A DNA stretch of 64,000 nt from Streptomyces sp. TLI_053 (GTDB lineage: Bacteria > Actinomycetota > Actinomycetes > Streptomycetales > Streptomycetaceae): NCBI RefSeq assembly GCF_900105395.1, contig NZ_LT629775.1:2684501-2748500 (forward strand), written 5' to 3'. Below are positions 9,269 to 16,111 of the stretch, piece by piece (the first letter of the stretch is position 1; each line of letters starts with the position of its first letter). Below the pieces are notes generated by a model, which searched no databases, was not told where the DNA came from, and saw only the letters and a program-made list of their open reading frames with translations. Made by a program: the position numbers and the translations under genes.

Positions 9269-9541
9269 TCAGATCCTTCGGGTGACATCGGTGAGCAGGA
9301 TCCTGCTCCGGACGACGTCCGTGAGCCCGGCGCCCGCCGCCCGCAGGGCCGCCCCGGCGATGTCCAGGCAGCGCACCGTCTGCGCGTGGACGTCGCCCGG
9401 GCCGACCGTCGCGCCGTCGTCACCGATCGGCGCCGTCCCGGCGACGGCGACCTACGCGCCCTTCCGCACCGCCCGTGAGAAGCCGATCTCCGGTTCGGGC
9501 GGCGAGCCCGAACCGACGTTCCGTCGCGTCGTGTTCTCCAT
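9269..9541 (-). pseudogene. RidA family pseudogene, copy 2 (in-frame stop)
   Basis: From the ATG at 9541 the frame reads MENTTRRNVGSGSPPEPEI, GFSRAVRKGA, then a TAG at 9452-9454. Beyond the stop the same frame continues with VAVAGTAPIGDDGATVGPGD, VHAQTVRCLDIAG and GLTDVVRSRILLTDVTR, all standard RidA blocks, and ends at a TGA at 9269 before the usual C-terminal 35-40 residues. One nonsense mutation plus a 3' truncation make it a pseudogene. It is a direct-orientation paralogue of the remnant at 8182-8319. Confidence 0.85.
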
Positions 9542-9674
9542 CGGGCCATCAATCCCAGGGTGTGCGCACCACTCCGGCCGAGGAGTTGGCGGGGAGTCAT
9601 GACAGCTGGGGCGACGAGGAGTGCCGGGAGCGGGGAGCGGCCTCGAAGGACCGCGCCCCGCCCGGCAAAGAGGT

Positions 9675-9718
9675 GTGGGCGCGTGCCGGCCGGCCGTCGC
9701 CGGGGGACACGCGCCCAC
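9675..9718. terminator. Hairpin with 11-bp arms
   Basis: GTGGGCGCGTG at 9675-9685 pairs with CACGCGCCCAC at 9708-9718 across a 22-base loop. It lies just beyond the stronger hairpin at 9733-9774, downstream of the MFS gene, and may act as a second terminator. Confidence 0.5.
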
Positions 9719-9732
9719 CTCACCGGAGGGGG

Positions 9733-9774
9733 CGGTACGGACGCCGCGACGGGGGTGGCGCGGCGTCCGTACCG
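9733..9774. terminator. Strong terminator of the MFS-EamA-DsbA run
   Basis: Perfect 16-bp arms (CGGTACGGACGCCGCG at 9733-9748, complement at 9759-9774) with a 10-base loop, 20 bp past the MFS stop codon on the minus strand. Confidence 0.85.
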
Positions 9775-9794
9775 GGCTCCGGTGGTTCGAGGGG

Positions 9795-11012
9795 TCAGCT
9801 CGCCGCCGGGACGGCGCGGCGGCCGGTGGCGGCGCGCAGGGCCACGGCGAGGCCGACCAGGACGATGCCGAACCAGACCACGCTCTTGACGCCCGTGTGG
9901 TCGGCGAACAGGCCGCCGATCAGGGCGCCCAGGGCGATGCAGGTGTTGTAGGCCATGGTGTTGAGCGACATCGCGGCCTCGAAGGTCTCCGGCGCGGCCG
10001 CGAGCGTCATGTTGATCTGGCTGAGCTGGACGACACCGAAGGCGACGCCCCACAGCACCATGGCGACGATCACGCCGAAGTCGTTGGTGCCGATGGTCAG
10101 CAGCATCACCAGGGCGCCGATCAGCAGCAGACCGCCGACCACGAAGCTGCCGCGCAGGCTCTTGTTGACGCTCTGGCCGCCGATGAAGTTGCCGATCGCG
10201 CCGCCGATGCCGAAGACGATCAGGACGACGGTGATGAAGCCGACGCTCGCCTCCGCGCTCTTCTCGAGGTACGGGCGGACGAAGGTGTACGCCCCGAAGT
10301 GGCCGAGGACGAAGAACACCACCATGACCAGGACCACGCGCAGCGGCACGTTCTTGACCGGCAGGCCGAAGACCTCGCGGACGGAGACCGCGTTCGCCGA
10401 CGGCAGCGAGGGGATGGTGGCGGCGACGGCGAGCAGCACCAGCGCGCTGAGGCCGGCCCAGATCAGGAAGGTGGTGCGCCAGGAGCTGGCGCTCTCCAGC
10501 AGGGTGCCGAGCGGGATGCCGACGACGGTGGCGATCGAGATGCCGGACATCACGACGGCGGCGGCCCGGTTGGCCTGCTTCTCGGGGACGATGCGCATCG
10601 CCATGCTGACGCCGATGGCCCAGAAGACGCCGCTGGCGAAGCCCATGAACATGCGGGTGACCAGGATCAGCGGGTAGTTGGGGGCGATCGAGGTGATCAG
10701 GTTGCCCACGGCCAGTACGCCGAGCAGGGTGGTGAGCAGCTTGCGCCGGTTGACCCGGCGGGTCCAGGCCACGATGAACGGCACGCCGAGGCCGGCCGCG
10801 ACGCCCTGGGCGGTGACCATCAGGCCGGCGGTGCCGACCGAGACGTCCAGGCTCTCGCTGAGCGGGGTGAGCAGGCCGATCGGCATCAGTTCGGTGGTGA
10901 GGAAGACGAAGAGGCTCGCGGTGATGGCGGCGACGCCGAGCCATCCGTCGGCCGCCGGGCCGCTCTTCCGCGGTGTCGCCGCGGTGGGGAGTTCTTCTTC
11001 TTGCGTGGTCAT
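9795..11012 (-). CDS. MFS drug/sugar efflux transporter, DHA1 type
   Basis: 405 residues with about 12 membrane helices, a short charged N-terminus and no large central loop. Motif A after helix 2 is seen as RRVNRRKLL, and helix 4 carries RMFMGFASGVFWAI, typical of the DHA1 proton-coupled efflux group related to AraJ/SotB/YdhP. It acts in the cytoplasmic membrane. It starts at an ATG with GGAG 8 bases upstream and is the last gene of a minus-strand run with the EamA exporter (91 bp upstream) and the DsbA-like gene. The exporter pair next to a pigment/C-nucleoside operon could serve self-resistance, but the LysR gene and a terminator separate the two runs. Substrate not predictable from sequence. 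Confidence 0.9.
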   Translation of the reverse strand: MTTQEEELPTAATPRKSGPAADGWLGVAAITASLFVFLTTELMPIGLLTPLSESLDVSVGTAGLMVTAQGVAAGLGVPFIVAWTRRVNRRKLLTTLLGVLAVGNLITSIAPNYPLILVTRMFMGFASGVFWAIGVSMAMRIVPEKQANRAAAVVMSGISIATVVGIPLGTLLESASSWRTTFLIWAGLSALVLLAVAATIPSLPSANAVSVREVFGLPVKNVPLRVVLVMVVFFVLGHFGAYTFVRPYLEKSAEASVGFITVVLIVFGIGGAIGNFIGGQSVNKSLRGSFVVGGLLLIGALVMLLTIGTNDFGVIVAMVLWGVAFGVVQLSQINMTLAAAPETFEAAMSLNTMAYNTCIALGALIGGLFADHTGVKSVVWFGIVLVGLAVALRAATGRRAVPAAS

Positions 11013-11103
11013 GTCATATCTCCGGAAGTGGTCGGGCGCGGTACCCCGCGCCGGGCGGCGCCGGGTCCGACAAGGTGGTGAGCGTGGTGAGGTGCGCCCG
11101 CCG

Positions 11104-12045
11104 CTACCCGCTGCGTTCCTCTTCGAGGGCGCGCGCGCCGGTACCGGACGTGAGGGGTTCGGGAGGCGCCGCCGCGGGCTCCTTCCGGGGCGGACGGGAC
11201 TGGCCGAGCACGACCGCCAGGAAGATCACGGCGATGCCGAGGAGCTGGAGCAGCGACAGCGTCTGGTCCTTGAAGAGGAAGCCCAGCAGCGTCGCCACGA
11301 CCGGACTGCCCAGTGCCAGGAAGGACACCGCCGTGGCCGGCAGCAGCCCGATCCCCCGGAACCAGACGATGTAACTGAGCACCGCTCCCAGGGAGATGAG
11401 GTAGGCGAAGCCGAGCACGTTGTCGCCGGTCAGGCCGTCCGGCATGTCCTCCAGCGACAGCCAGAACGGCAGCAGCACCAGACCGCCCGCGGTCAGCTGC
11501 CACCCGGTGAAGGTCAGCAGGCTGACGCCGTCCGGGCGGCCCCAGCGCTTGGTGAGCGTGATGCCCGAGGCCATGCACAGGGCGCCGCCGACCGCGGCCA
11601 GCACGCCGACGGCGTCCAGCGACACCTTGCCCTTGAAGACGAGCAGGGCCACACCCCCGGCGCCCAGGGCGCAGGCCAGCGCGTGCACGCCTCTGACCCG
11701 TTCACCGAGGAACACCGCCGCCAGCAGCACCACGAACATCGGCTGGGCCGACATGATCACCGCGGCGATACCGCCCGGCAGCCGGTAGGCCGCGACGAAC
11801 AGCAGGAAGTTGAAGGCGCCGATGTTCAGCACCCCCAGCACCAGCGCGCGCAGCCACCAGACGCCGACCGGCAGCTTCCGGCCCAGGGCCAGCAGGAACA
11901 GACCGCCCGGCAGGGCCCGCATGGTCGTCGCCAGCAGCGGCCGGTCCGGGGGCAGCAGTTCGGTGGTGATCAGATAGGTGCTGCCCCACACCGTCGGTGC
12001 CAGGCCGGTCAGGGCCACCGTGGACAGATTCCGTCTGCTCGTCAT
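11104..12045 (-). CDS. EamA/DMT family transporter
   Basis: 313 residues with ten predicted membrane helices made of two EamA repeats (~10-140 and ~150-285); WGSTYLITTELLPPDRPLLA in the first repeat and the second-repeat GSPVVATLLGFLF are typical. This is the drug/metabolite transporter superfamily, which exports amino acids, nucleobases or toxic metabolites across the cytoplasmic membrane. The charged C-terminal tail is cytoplasmic. Starts at an ATG with GAGGCGAG upstream, 54 bp downstream of the DsbA-like gene and upstream of the MFS gene, all on the minus strand. The likely regulator is the divergent LysR gene at 13016. Confidence 0.88.
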   Translation of the reverse strand: MTSRRNLSTVALTGLAPTVWGSTYLITTELLPPDRPLLATTMRALPGGLFLLALGRKLPVGVWWLRALVLGVLNIGAFNFLLFVAAYRLPGGIAAVIMSAQPMFVVLLAAVFLGERVRGVHALACALGAGGVALLVFKGKVSLDAVGVLAAVGGALCMASGITLTKRWGRPDGVSLLTFTGWQLTAGGLVLLPFWLSLEDMPDGLTGDNVLGFAYLISLGAVLSYIVWFRGIGLLPATAVSFLALGSPVVATLLGFLFKDQTLSLLQLLGIAVIFLAVVLGQSRPPRKEPAAAPPEPLTSGTGARALEEERSG

Positions 12046-12099
12046 GTCGATCTCGCCTCACATCCGGTGGGAAGCACCGCGGGTTCGGGTCCGGCCGGC

Positions 12100-12741
12100 T
12101 CAGTCGAAGATCGGGTCGCGGTCGCGGCCGCGCTTCAGCTCGAAGAAGCCGTCGGTGCTCGTCACCGCCAGTACGCCGTCCCAGAGCTTCCCGGCCGCCT
12201 CGCCACGCGGGGCGGGGGTGAGCACCGGACCGAAGAAGGCCAGCGGCTCGCCGTCCGGGCCGGGCACGTGGATCACGGGGGTGCCGACCTCGGAGCCGAC
12301 CGGGTCCATGCCCTCGTGGTGCTGGATCCGCAGCTTCTCGTCCCACGAGTCGTCGTCCGCGGCCGAGACCAGCTCGAGCGGCAGGCCGGCCTCCTTGAGG
12401 GCGGCGGTGATCATGTCGTGGCCGAGCCCGGCCTTCTCGTGGTGGATCAGCCGGCCCATGGCGTTGTAGAGCGGGCGCAGCACCTCGGCGCCGTGCTGCT
12501 CCTGGGCGGCGATGCAGACCCGCACGCAGGCCCAGCCGTCGATCATGCCCTGGCGGTACTTCTCCGGGACCTCGCGGCCCTCGTTGAGCACGGACAGGCT
12601 CATGATGTGGAACCGGGTCTCCACCGGCCTGACCTGCTCCACCTCCAGCATCCAGCGGGAGGTGATCCAGGCCCAGGGGCAGCGGGGGTCGACCCAGATG
12701 TCGGCGGTGATCGTCTCGGGACTGGCCGGTGCGGCGCTCAT
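12100..12741 (-). CDS. DsbA-fold protein, mycothiol-dependent nitroreductase family, CPWA active site
   Basis: 213 residues. Sequence blocks DPRCPWAWITSRWMLEV, FHIMSLSVLNE, YRQGMIDGW, GTPVIHV, FFGPVL and AGKLWDGVL match, from memory, the mycobacterial Rv2466c family of mycothiol-dependent reductases nearly end to end. These proteins have a thioredoxin fold with a helical insertion and reduce disulfides or nitro compounds with mycothiol. The family member I recall has CPWC; here it is CPWA, so only the nucleophilic Cys remains and a monothiol (mycothiol-recycled) mechanism is expected. No signal peptide, so cytosolic. First gene of the run with the EamA and MFS exporters, and divergent from LysR, consistent with an electrophile or oxidant response. 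Confidence 0.88.
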   Translation of the reverse strand: MSAAPASPETITADIWVDPRCPWAWITSRWMLEVEQVRPVETRFHIMSLSVLNEGREVPEKYRQGMIDGWACVRVCIAAQEQHGAEVLRPLYNAMGRLIHHEKAGLGHDMITAALKEAGLPLELVSAADDDSWDEKLRIQHHEGMDPVGSEVGTPVIHVPGPDGEPLAFFGPVLTPAPRGEAAGKLWDGVLAVTSTDGFFELKRGRDRDPIFD

Positions 12742-13015
12742 GGCGGTCGCTCGTCCTTTCGTCTGACGGGCGGCACGGGCGGCACAGGCGCGCGCGGGCA
12801 CGCCTCGGCGGGGTGCGCCCAGGTGCGGGTGAACGGGGAGAGGTCGACGGCGGCACGGCGTCCGGGCAGGACGGACGGACCCGGTCGGGGCCCGCCCGGC
12901 GGAGCCGCTCCGGGGCGGCTCCGACCGTGTGCGGTCGCCTTCAGTGTCGGGCCGCGCGCATCGATGAGTCCAACACATGCTTGTCACCCGTTGCATCGCG
13001 GATCACGATGGACGG
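12742..13015. promoter_or_regulatory. Divergent control region, DsbA-like run and LysR
   Basis: 274 bp between divergent starts. The last ~60 bp before the LysR ATG are less GC-rich and contain partial symmetry around ATCGCGGATCACGAT (13000-13014), a plausible LysR-type site covering its own start region. No clear -10/-35 pair can be fixed by eye. Confidence 0.4.
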
Positions 13016-13891
13016 ATGGAGCTCCAGCAGATGCGCTACGTGATCGCGGTCGCCGAGACGAACAGCTTCACCCGCGCCGCCCAGCGCTGTCTGGTGGTGC
13101 AGTCCGCGCTCAGCCACCAGATCGGGCGGCTGGAGAAGGAACTCGGCGCGCGGCTCTTCGAACGCACCAGCCGCCGGGTGCGGCTGACCCCGGCCGGGGC
13201 GGCCTTCCTGCCCGCCGCCCGGCAGTGCCTGGACGCCGCGGAACGGGCCGCCACCGAGGTCGCGGCCGCCGTCGGGGAGGTGCGCGGACTCCTCAAGGTG
13301 GGACTGATCCCCACCGTCGCGGCGGTGGACATCCCGGCCGTGCTCGGCGAGTTCCACCAGCGGCACCCGAAGGCCCGGATCAGCCTGAGCGTCGGGGCCA
13401 GCGACGAACTGGTCGAGCAGGTCCGGCAGGGCGAGATCGAGGTGGCGTTCCTCGGCATCCCGGTCACCGCGCACCCCCGGGGGGTGATGGCCAGGGAGCT
13501 GGCCCGCGAGCGGCTGGTCGCCGTGGTCTCCCCGGACCACCCGCTGGCCGGCGAGGACTCGGTGGACCTGCGGCGGCTGGCCTCGGAGGTGTTCGTCGAC
13601 CTCCCGGCGAAGACCGCCGGGCGGGCCCAGTCCGATCTGGCGTTCGCCGCGGCCGGCCTCACCCGCGAGGTCGCCTTCGAGGTGACCAACGCGGACTACC
13701 TGGCCCGGCTGGTCGCCGCGGGCCTGGGGGTGGCGCTGCTGCCGCCCCGGTACGTGGCGGGCCTCAGCGGCATGGTCACGATCGAGGTGACGGACGCGCC
13801 GTCCCGGGCCGAGTACGTGATCTGGGGCCGGGAGAGCCCGCACCCGGCGGCGGCGGCCTTCCTGGAGCTGCTGGGGATCGGCGAGGACTGA
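13016..13891 (+). CDS. LysR family regulator of the divergent exporter run
   Basis: 291 residues from the ATG in MELQQMRYVIAVAETNSFTR. The HTH (~3-60) is clear: AAQRCLVVQSALSHQIGRLE and KELGARLFERTSRRV. The effector domain (~90-290) has the usual LysR pattern, including GLIPTVAAVDIPAVLGEF and EVTNADYLARLVAAGLGVAL. LysR proteins of this type usually control the divergent gene, here the DsbA-fold/EamA/MFS run. It is followed by a tandem repeat and a terminator that isolate it from the minus-strand biosynthetic operon. Confidence 0.92.
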   Translation: MELQQMRYVIAVAETNSFTRAAQRCLVVQSALSHQIGRLEKELGARLFERTSRRVRLTPAGAAFLPAARQCLDAAERAATEVAAAVGEVRGLLKVGLIPTVAAVDIPAVLGEFHQRHPKARISLSVGASDELVEQVRQGEIEVAFLGIPVTAHPRGVMARELARERLVAVVSPDHPLAGEDSVDLRRLASEVFVDLPAKTAGRAQSDLAFAAAGLTREVAFEVTNADYLARLVAAGLGVALLPPRYVAGLSGMVTIEVTDAPSRAEYVIWGRESPHPAAAAFLELLGIGED

Positions 13892-13893
13892 CG

Positions 13894-14018
13894 CCGGGCC
13901 GGTGGGGCCCGACGGCGGGCCGGCGAGGACCGGCGCCGGGCCGGTGGAACCGGACGGCGGATCGGCGGGGACCGGCGCCGGGCCGTGGGGCCCGACGGCG
14001 GATCGGCGGGGACGTGGA
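13894..14018. repeat. Three tandem 42-bp repeats
   Basis: Units begin CCGGGCCGGTGG... at 13894 and 13936, and a 41-bp diverged copy runs 13978-14018. They lie directly after the LysR stop. The length is a multiple of three but neither strand gives a credible protein. Probably slippage-derived intergenic DNA. Confidence 0.75.
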
Positions 14019-14019
14019 G

Positions 14020-14051
14020 CCGGGGCCTCCCCGAGGGGAGGGAGGCCCCGG
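14020..14051. terminator. Bidirectional terminator, LysR versus biosynthetic operon
   Basis: CCGGGGCCTCC (14020-14030) pairs with GGAGGCCCCGG (14041-14051) around a 10-base loop that can itself pair. It is 10 bp from the methyltransferase stop and separates the convergent LysR gene from the eight-gene minus-strand operon. Confidence 0.8.
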
Positions 14052-14061
14052 TGGGTGGGCG

Positions 14062-14796
14062 TCAGGAGAGGCGGTGCACGGTGAAGTCGACCGCCACGTC
14101 CAGGACGGGCTGGGTGGTGGTGAACACCTTCTTGTGGGTGAAGCCGCCGTCGGCCACCAGCTTCTCGAAGTACGCGACGTCACCCATGGTGCTGAAGAAC
14201 ATGACCATGCGGCCGTCCTCCGTCAGGTGCTCACGGGCCTCCTGGAAGAAGCGGGTCAGCGCCCGGTAGCCGGCGTCGGTGCCCGCGACGTCCGCGTAGT
14301 CGGCGGCGGCGAACCACTGGAACGGAGGGTTGAAGACGATCAGGTCGAACCGGCCCTCGACCGCGGCGAAGACGTCGCTCTCGCGCGCCTCCACCCGGTC
14401 GGCGACCTGGTTCAGCTCCGCGTTGGCCCGCACGGCGGCCACGGCGTCCGGGTTGAGGTCGACCGCCAGGACGTCGGCGCCCTTCTTCGCGGCGATCAGG
14501 GCCAGCGAACCGCTGCCGGTGCCCATGTCGAGGACCCGGTCGCCGGGCTTGACCTCGGCGAACACCGCGCCGCCCAGCATCGGGGAGACCGGGCAGGGGG
14601 TCATCACGGAGGCGGGCACCCGCAGGGTCAGGCCGAGGAACGGGACGGTCTGCTCGCCCTCCTCGCCGCCCAGCTCGCCCAGGGCGCGGCGGAGTTCGGT
14701 GATCTCCTTCACCTGGGCCTCGGGGACCAGCGGGCGGTAGGACTCGGCCTCGGAGGTGGACTGCTGCTGAAGCGTCATGTCGTGGTATCCGTCCAT
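14062..14796 (-). CDS. SAM-dependent methyltransferase, MTS/HemK-like fold
   Basis: 244 residues from the ATG at 14796 (an in-frame ATG at 14778, start MTLQQQ, is equally possible). Class I Rossmann methyltransferase: motif I is VLDMGTGSGSLALIAAKKG (~95-113), the acidic end of strand 2 is LAVDLNPDAV, and motif IV is FNPPFQWF. The NPPF motif is typical of enzymes that methylate planar nitrogens or ring atoms (MTS, PrmC/HemK, RlmG/RsmC groups). It is the last gene of the NRPS operon, 38 bp after psuG, so it may decorate the small-molecule product, but an RNA or protein substrate cannot be excluded. Confidence 0.85.
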   Translation of the reverse strand: MDGYHDMTLQQQSTSEAESYRPLVPEAQVKEITELRRALGELGGEEGEQTVPFLGLTLRVPASVMTPCPVSPMLGGAVFAEVKPGDRVLDMGTGSGSLALIAAKKGADVLAVDLNPDAVAAVRANAELNQVADRVEARESDVFAAVEGRFDLIVFNPPFQWFAAADYADVAGTDAGYRALTRFFQEAREHLTEDGRMVMFFSTMGDVAYFEKLVADGGFTHKKVFTTTQPVLDVAVDFTVHRLS

Positions 14797-14834
14797 GTGT
14801 GGGGTGGGTTCGGTGATGGTCGGGTGACGCGGAC

Positions 14835-15872
14835 TCAGAGGTCGGCCCGGAGCCGGGCGTACGCGGCGGCCAGCCGGCCGCCGACCTCGGCGGTGCTGAC
14901 CAGCACCGCCATGTTGGCCCGGGAGGAACGGCCCTCGGTGGCGGCGTCCACCGCCCGCATCAGGTACTTGGTGATCGCCTGGCCCCGGATGCCGTCCCGG
15001 TCGGCGGCGGCCGTCGCCTCGACGATGGCGGCGTCCACCTCCTCGCTGTCGATCGCCTCCTCCGGCCGGACCGGCGTGGTGACCAGGAAGCCGCCCCGGT
15101 TGCCCAGGGCCCAGTGGTTCTCGATCGACCGGGCCACCAGCTCGTCGTCGTCCAGCCGCAGCGGGCTGCGGAAGCCGCTGGACTCGCAGTAGAAGGCCGG
15201 GAAGTCGTCCGAGCGGTAGGAGACCACCGGGACGCACTGGGTCTCCAGGTACTCCAGGGTCAGACCGAGGTCCAGGATCTTCTTCGCCCCGGCGCACACC
15301 ACCGCGACCTTGGACCGGGTGAACTGGATCAGGTCCGAGGACACGTCCATGGAGGTGGCCGCGCCCCGGTGCACCCCGCCGATGCCGGCGGAGGAGAAGA
15401 ACGGGATGCCCGCCAGCTCCGCCGCCACCAGGCAGGAGGCGACCGTCAGCGCGCCCATCCGGCCCTGGGCCAGCACGACCGGCAGGTCCCGGCTGCTGAC
15501 CTTGGGGATGCCCGGGGTGGAGGCGAACCGCTCGATGTCGGCGTCCGTCATGCCGACCACGATCCGGCCGCCCTCGACCGCGATCGTGGCGGGGACGGAG
15601 CCGCCCGCCCGGACGGCCTGCTCCACCTTGCGGGCGGTCGCGGCGTTGTCCGGGTAGGGCAGTCCGTGGGTGATGACGTTGGACTCCAGCGCCACCACCG
15701 GGCGGCCCTCGTGCAGCGCCTCGGACACCTCCTCGCTCACGGTGAGCGGCACGGCCCGGTGCGGGAGGGCGGTGGTCGGCGTCACGGTCGCGGGCGTCAC
15801 GGACCCGGGAGACGCGGACCCGGGAGACGCGGACCCGGGCGTCACGGACCCGGGCGTCACGGTCGTCCCCAT
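14835..15872 (-). CDS. psuG: Pseudouridine-5'-phosphate glycosidase (PsuG/IndA type)
   Basis: 345 residues. PsuG reversibly cleaves the C-C glycosidic bond of pseudouridine 5'-phosphate to uracil and ribose 5-phosphate; equilibrium favours C-glycoside formation. Diagnostic blocks are [48 protein letters not shown] (with the catalytic Lys) and [15 protein letters not shown]. The family is normally ~300 residues; this one has a ~30-residue N-terminal extension of TPGS/SPGS repeats that looks unstructured. Its ATG overlaps the NRPS stop by one base (TGATG), so the two are translationally coupled. A PsuG homologue (IndA) next to the synthetase is the hallmark of indigoidine clusters and of clusters making the C-nucleoside minimycin (oxazinomycin). 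Confidence 0.93.
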   Translation of the reverse strand: MGTTVTPGSVTPGSASPGSASPGSVTPATVTPTTALPHRAVPLTVSEEVSEALHEGRPVVALESNVITHGLPYPDNAATARKVEQAVRAGGSVPATIAVEGGRIVVGMTDADIERFASTPGIPKVSSRDLPVVLAQGRMGALTVASCLVAAELAGIPFFSSAGIGGVHRGAATSMDVSSDLIQFTRSKVAVVCAGAKKILDLGLTLEYLETQCVPVVSYRSDDFPAFYCESSGFRSPLRLDDDELVARSIENHWALGNRGGFLVTTPVRPEEAIDSEEVDAAIVEATAAADRDGIRGQAITKYLMRAVDAATEGRSSRANMAVLVSTAEVGGRLAAAYARLRADL

Positions 15873-16111
15873 CAGAGCGCGTCGGGGCGGTAGTCGGGCA
15901 CCTTGCCGAGGATGTCCCGGCGGTTGACGATCTCCGGGATGTAGACCTGCTCGGTCCAGTTCTCCTCGGCGATCGACTCGACCGCGATCGACACCACGCC
16001 CTCGTCGCAGCCGAAGGCGTCGGTGACCGCCTTGGTCACCGCCGCCAACAGCTCGGCCTGCTGGGTGTCGCTGAGTTCCATCGGGAAGTGCTTGATGTTC
16101 ACGTGGGGCAT
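15872..16111 (-). other. PptA-like tautomerase module with its own internal start and RBS
   Basis: The last 79 codons of the NRPS frame encode [20 protein letters not shown] and onward, a 4-oxalocrotonate-tautomerase-fold domain closest in pattern to E. coli PptA (start MPHIDIK). The superfamily uses the free N-terminal proline (Pro1, exposed after Met removal) as catalytic base. In the fusion this proline is internal and blocked. However, the ATG at 16111 is preceded by GGAAGGA seven bases upstream, an excellent Shine-Dalgarno sequence inside the NRPS coding region, so a free Pro1 tautomerase could be made from the same mRNA. There is no stop codon between thioesterase and tautomerase. Confidence 0.8.

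Noticed and set aside
13902..14084. Small plus-strand gene over the 42-bp repeats
   Set aside because: Its translation is only repeat units (GPDGGPARTGA-like) and ends in the terminator.
10678..15192. A 1,504-codon plus-strand open frame
   Set aside because: It runs antisense across the MFS, EamA, DsbA-like, and methyltransferase genes and through the LysR gene; high-GC third-position bias keeps the antisense frame open, and the translation is Arg/Gly/Asp/Gln-rich with no domain.
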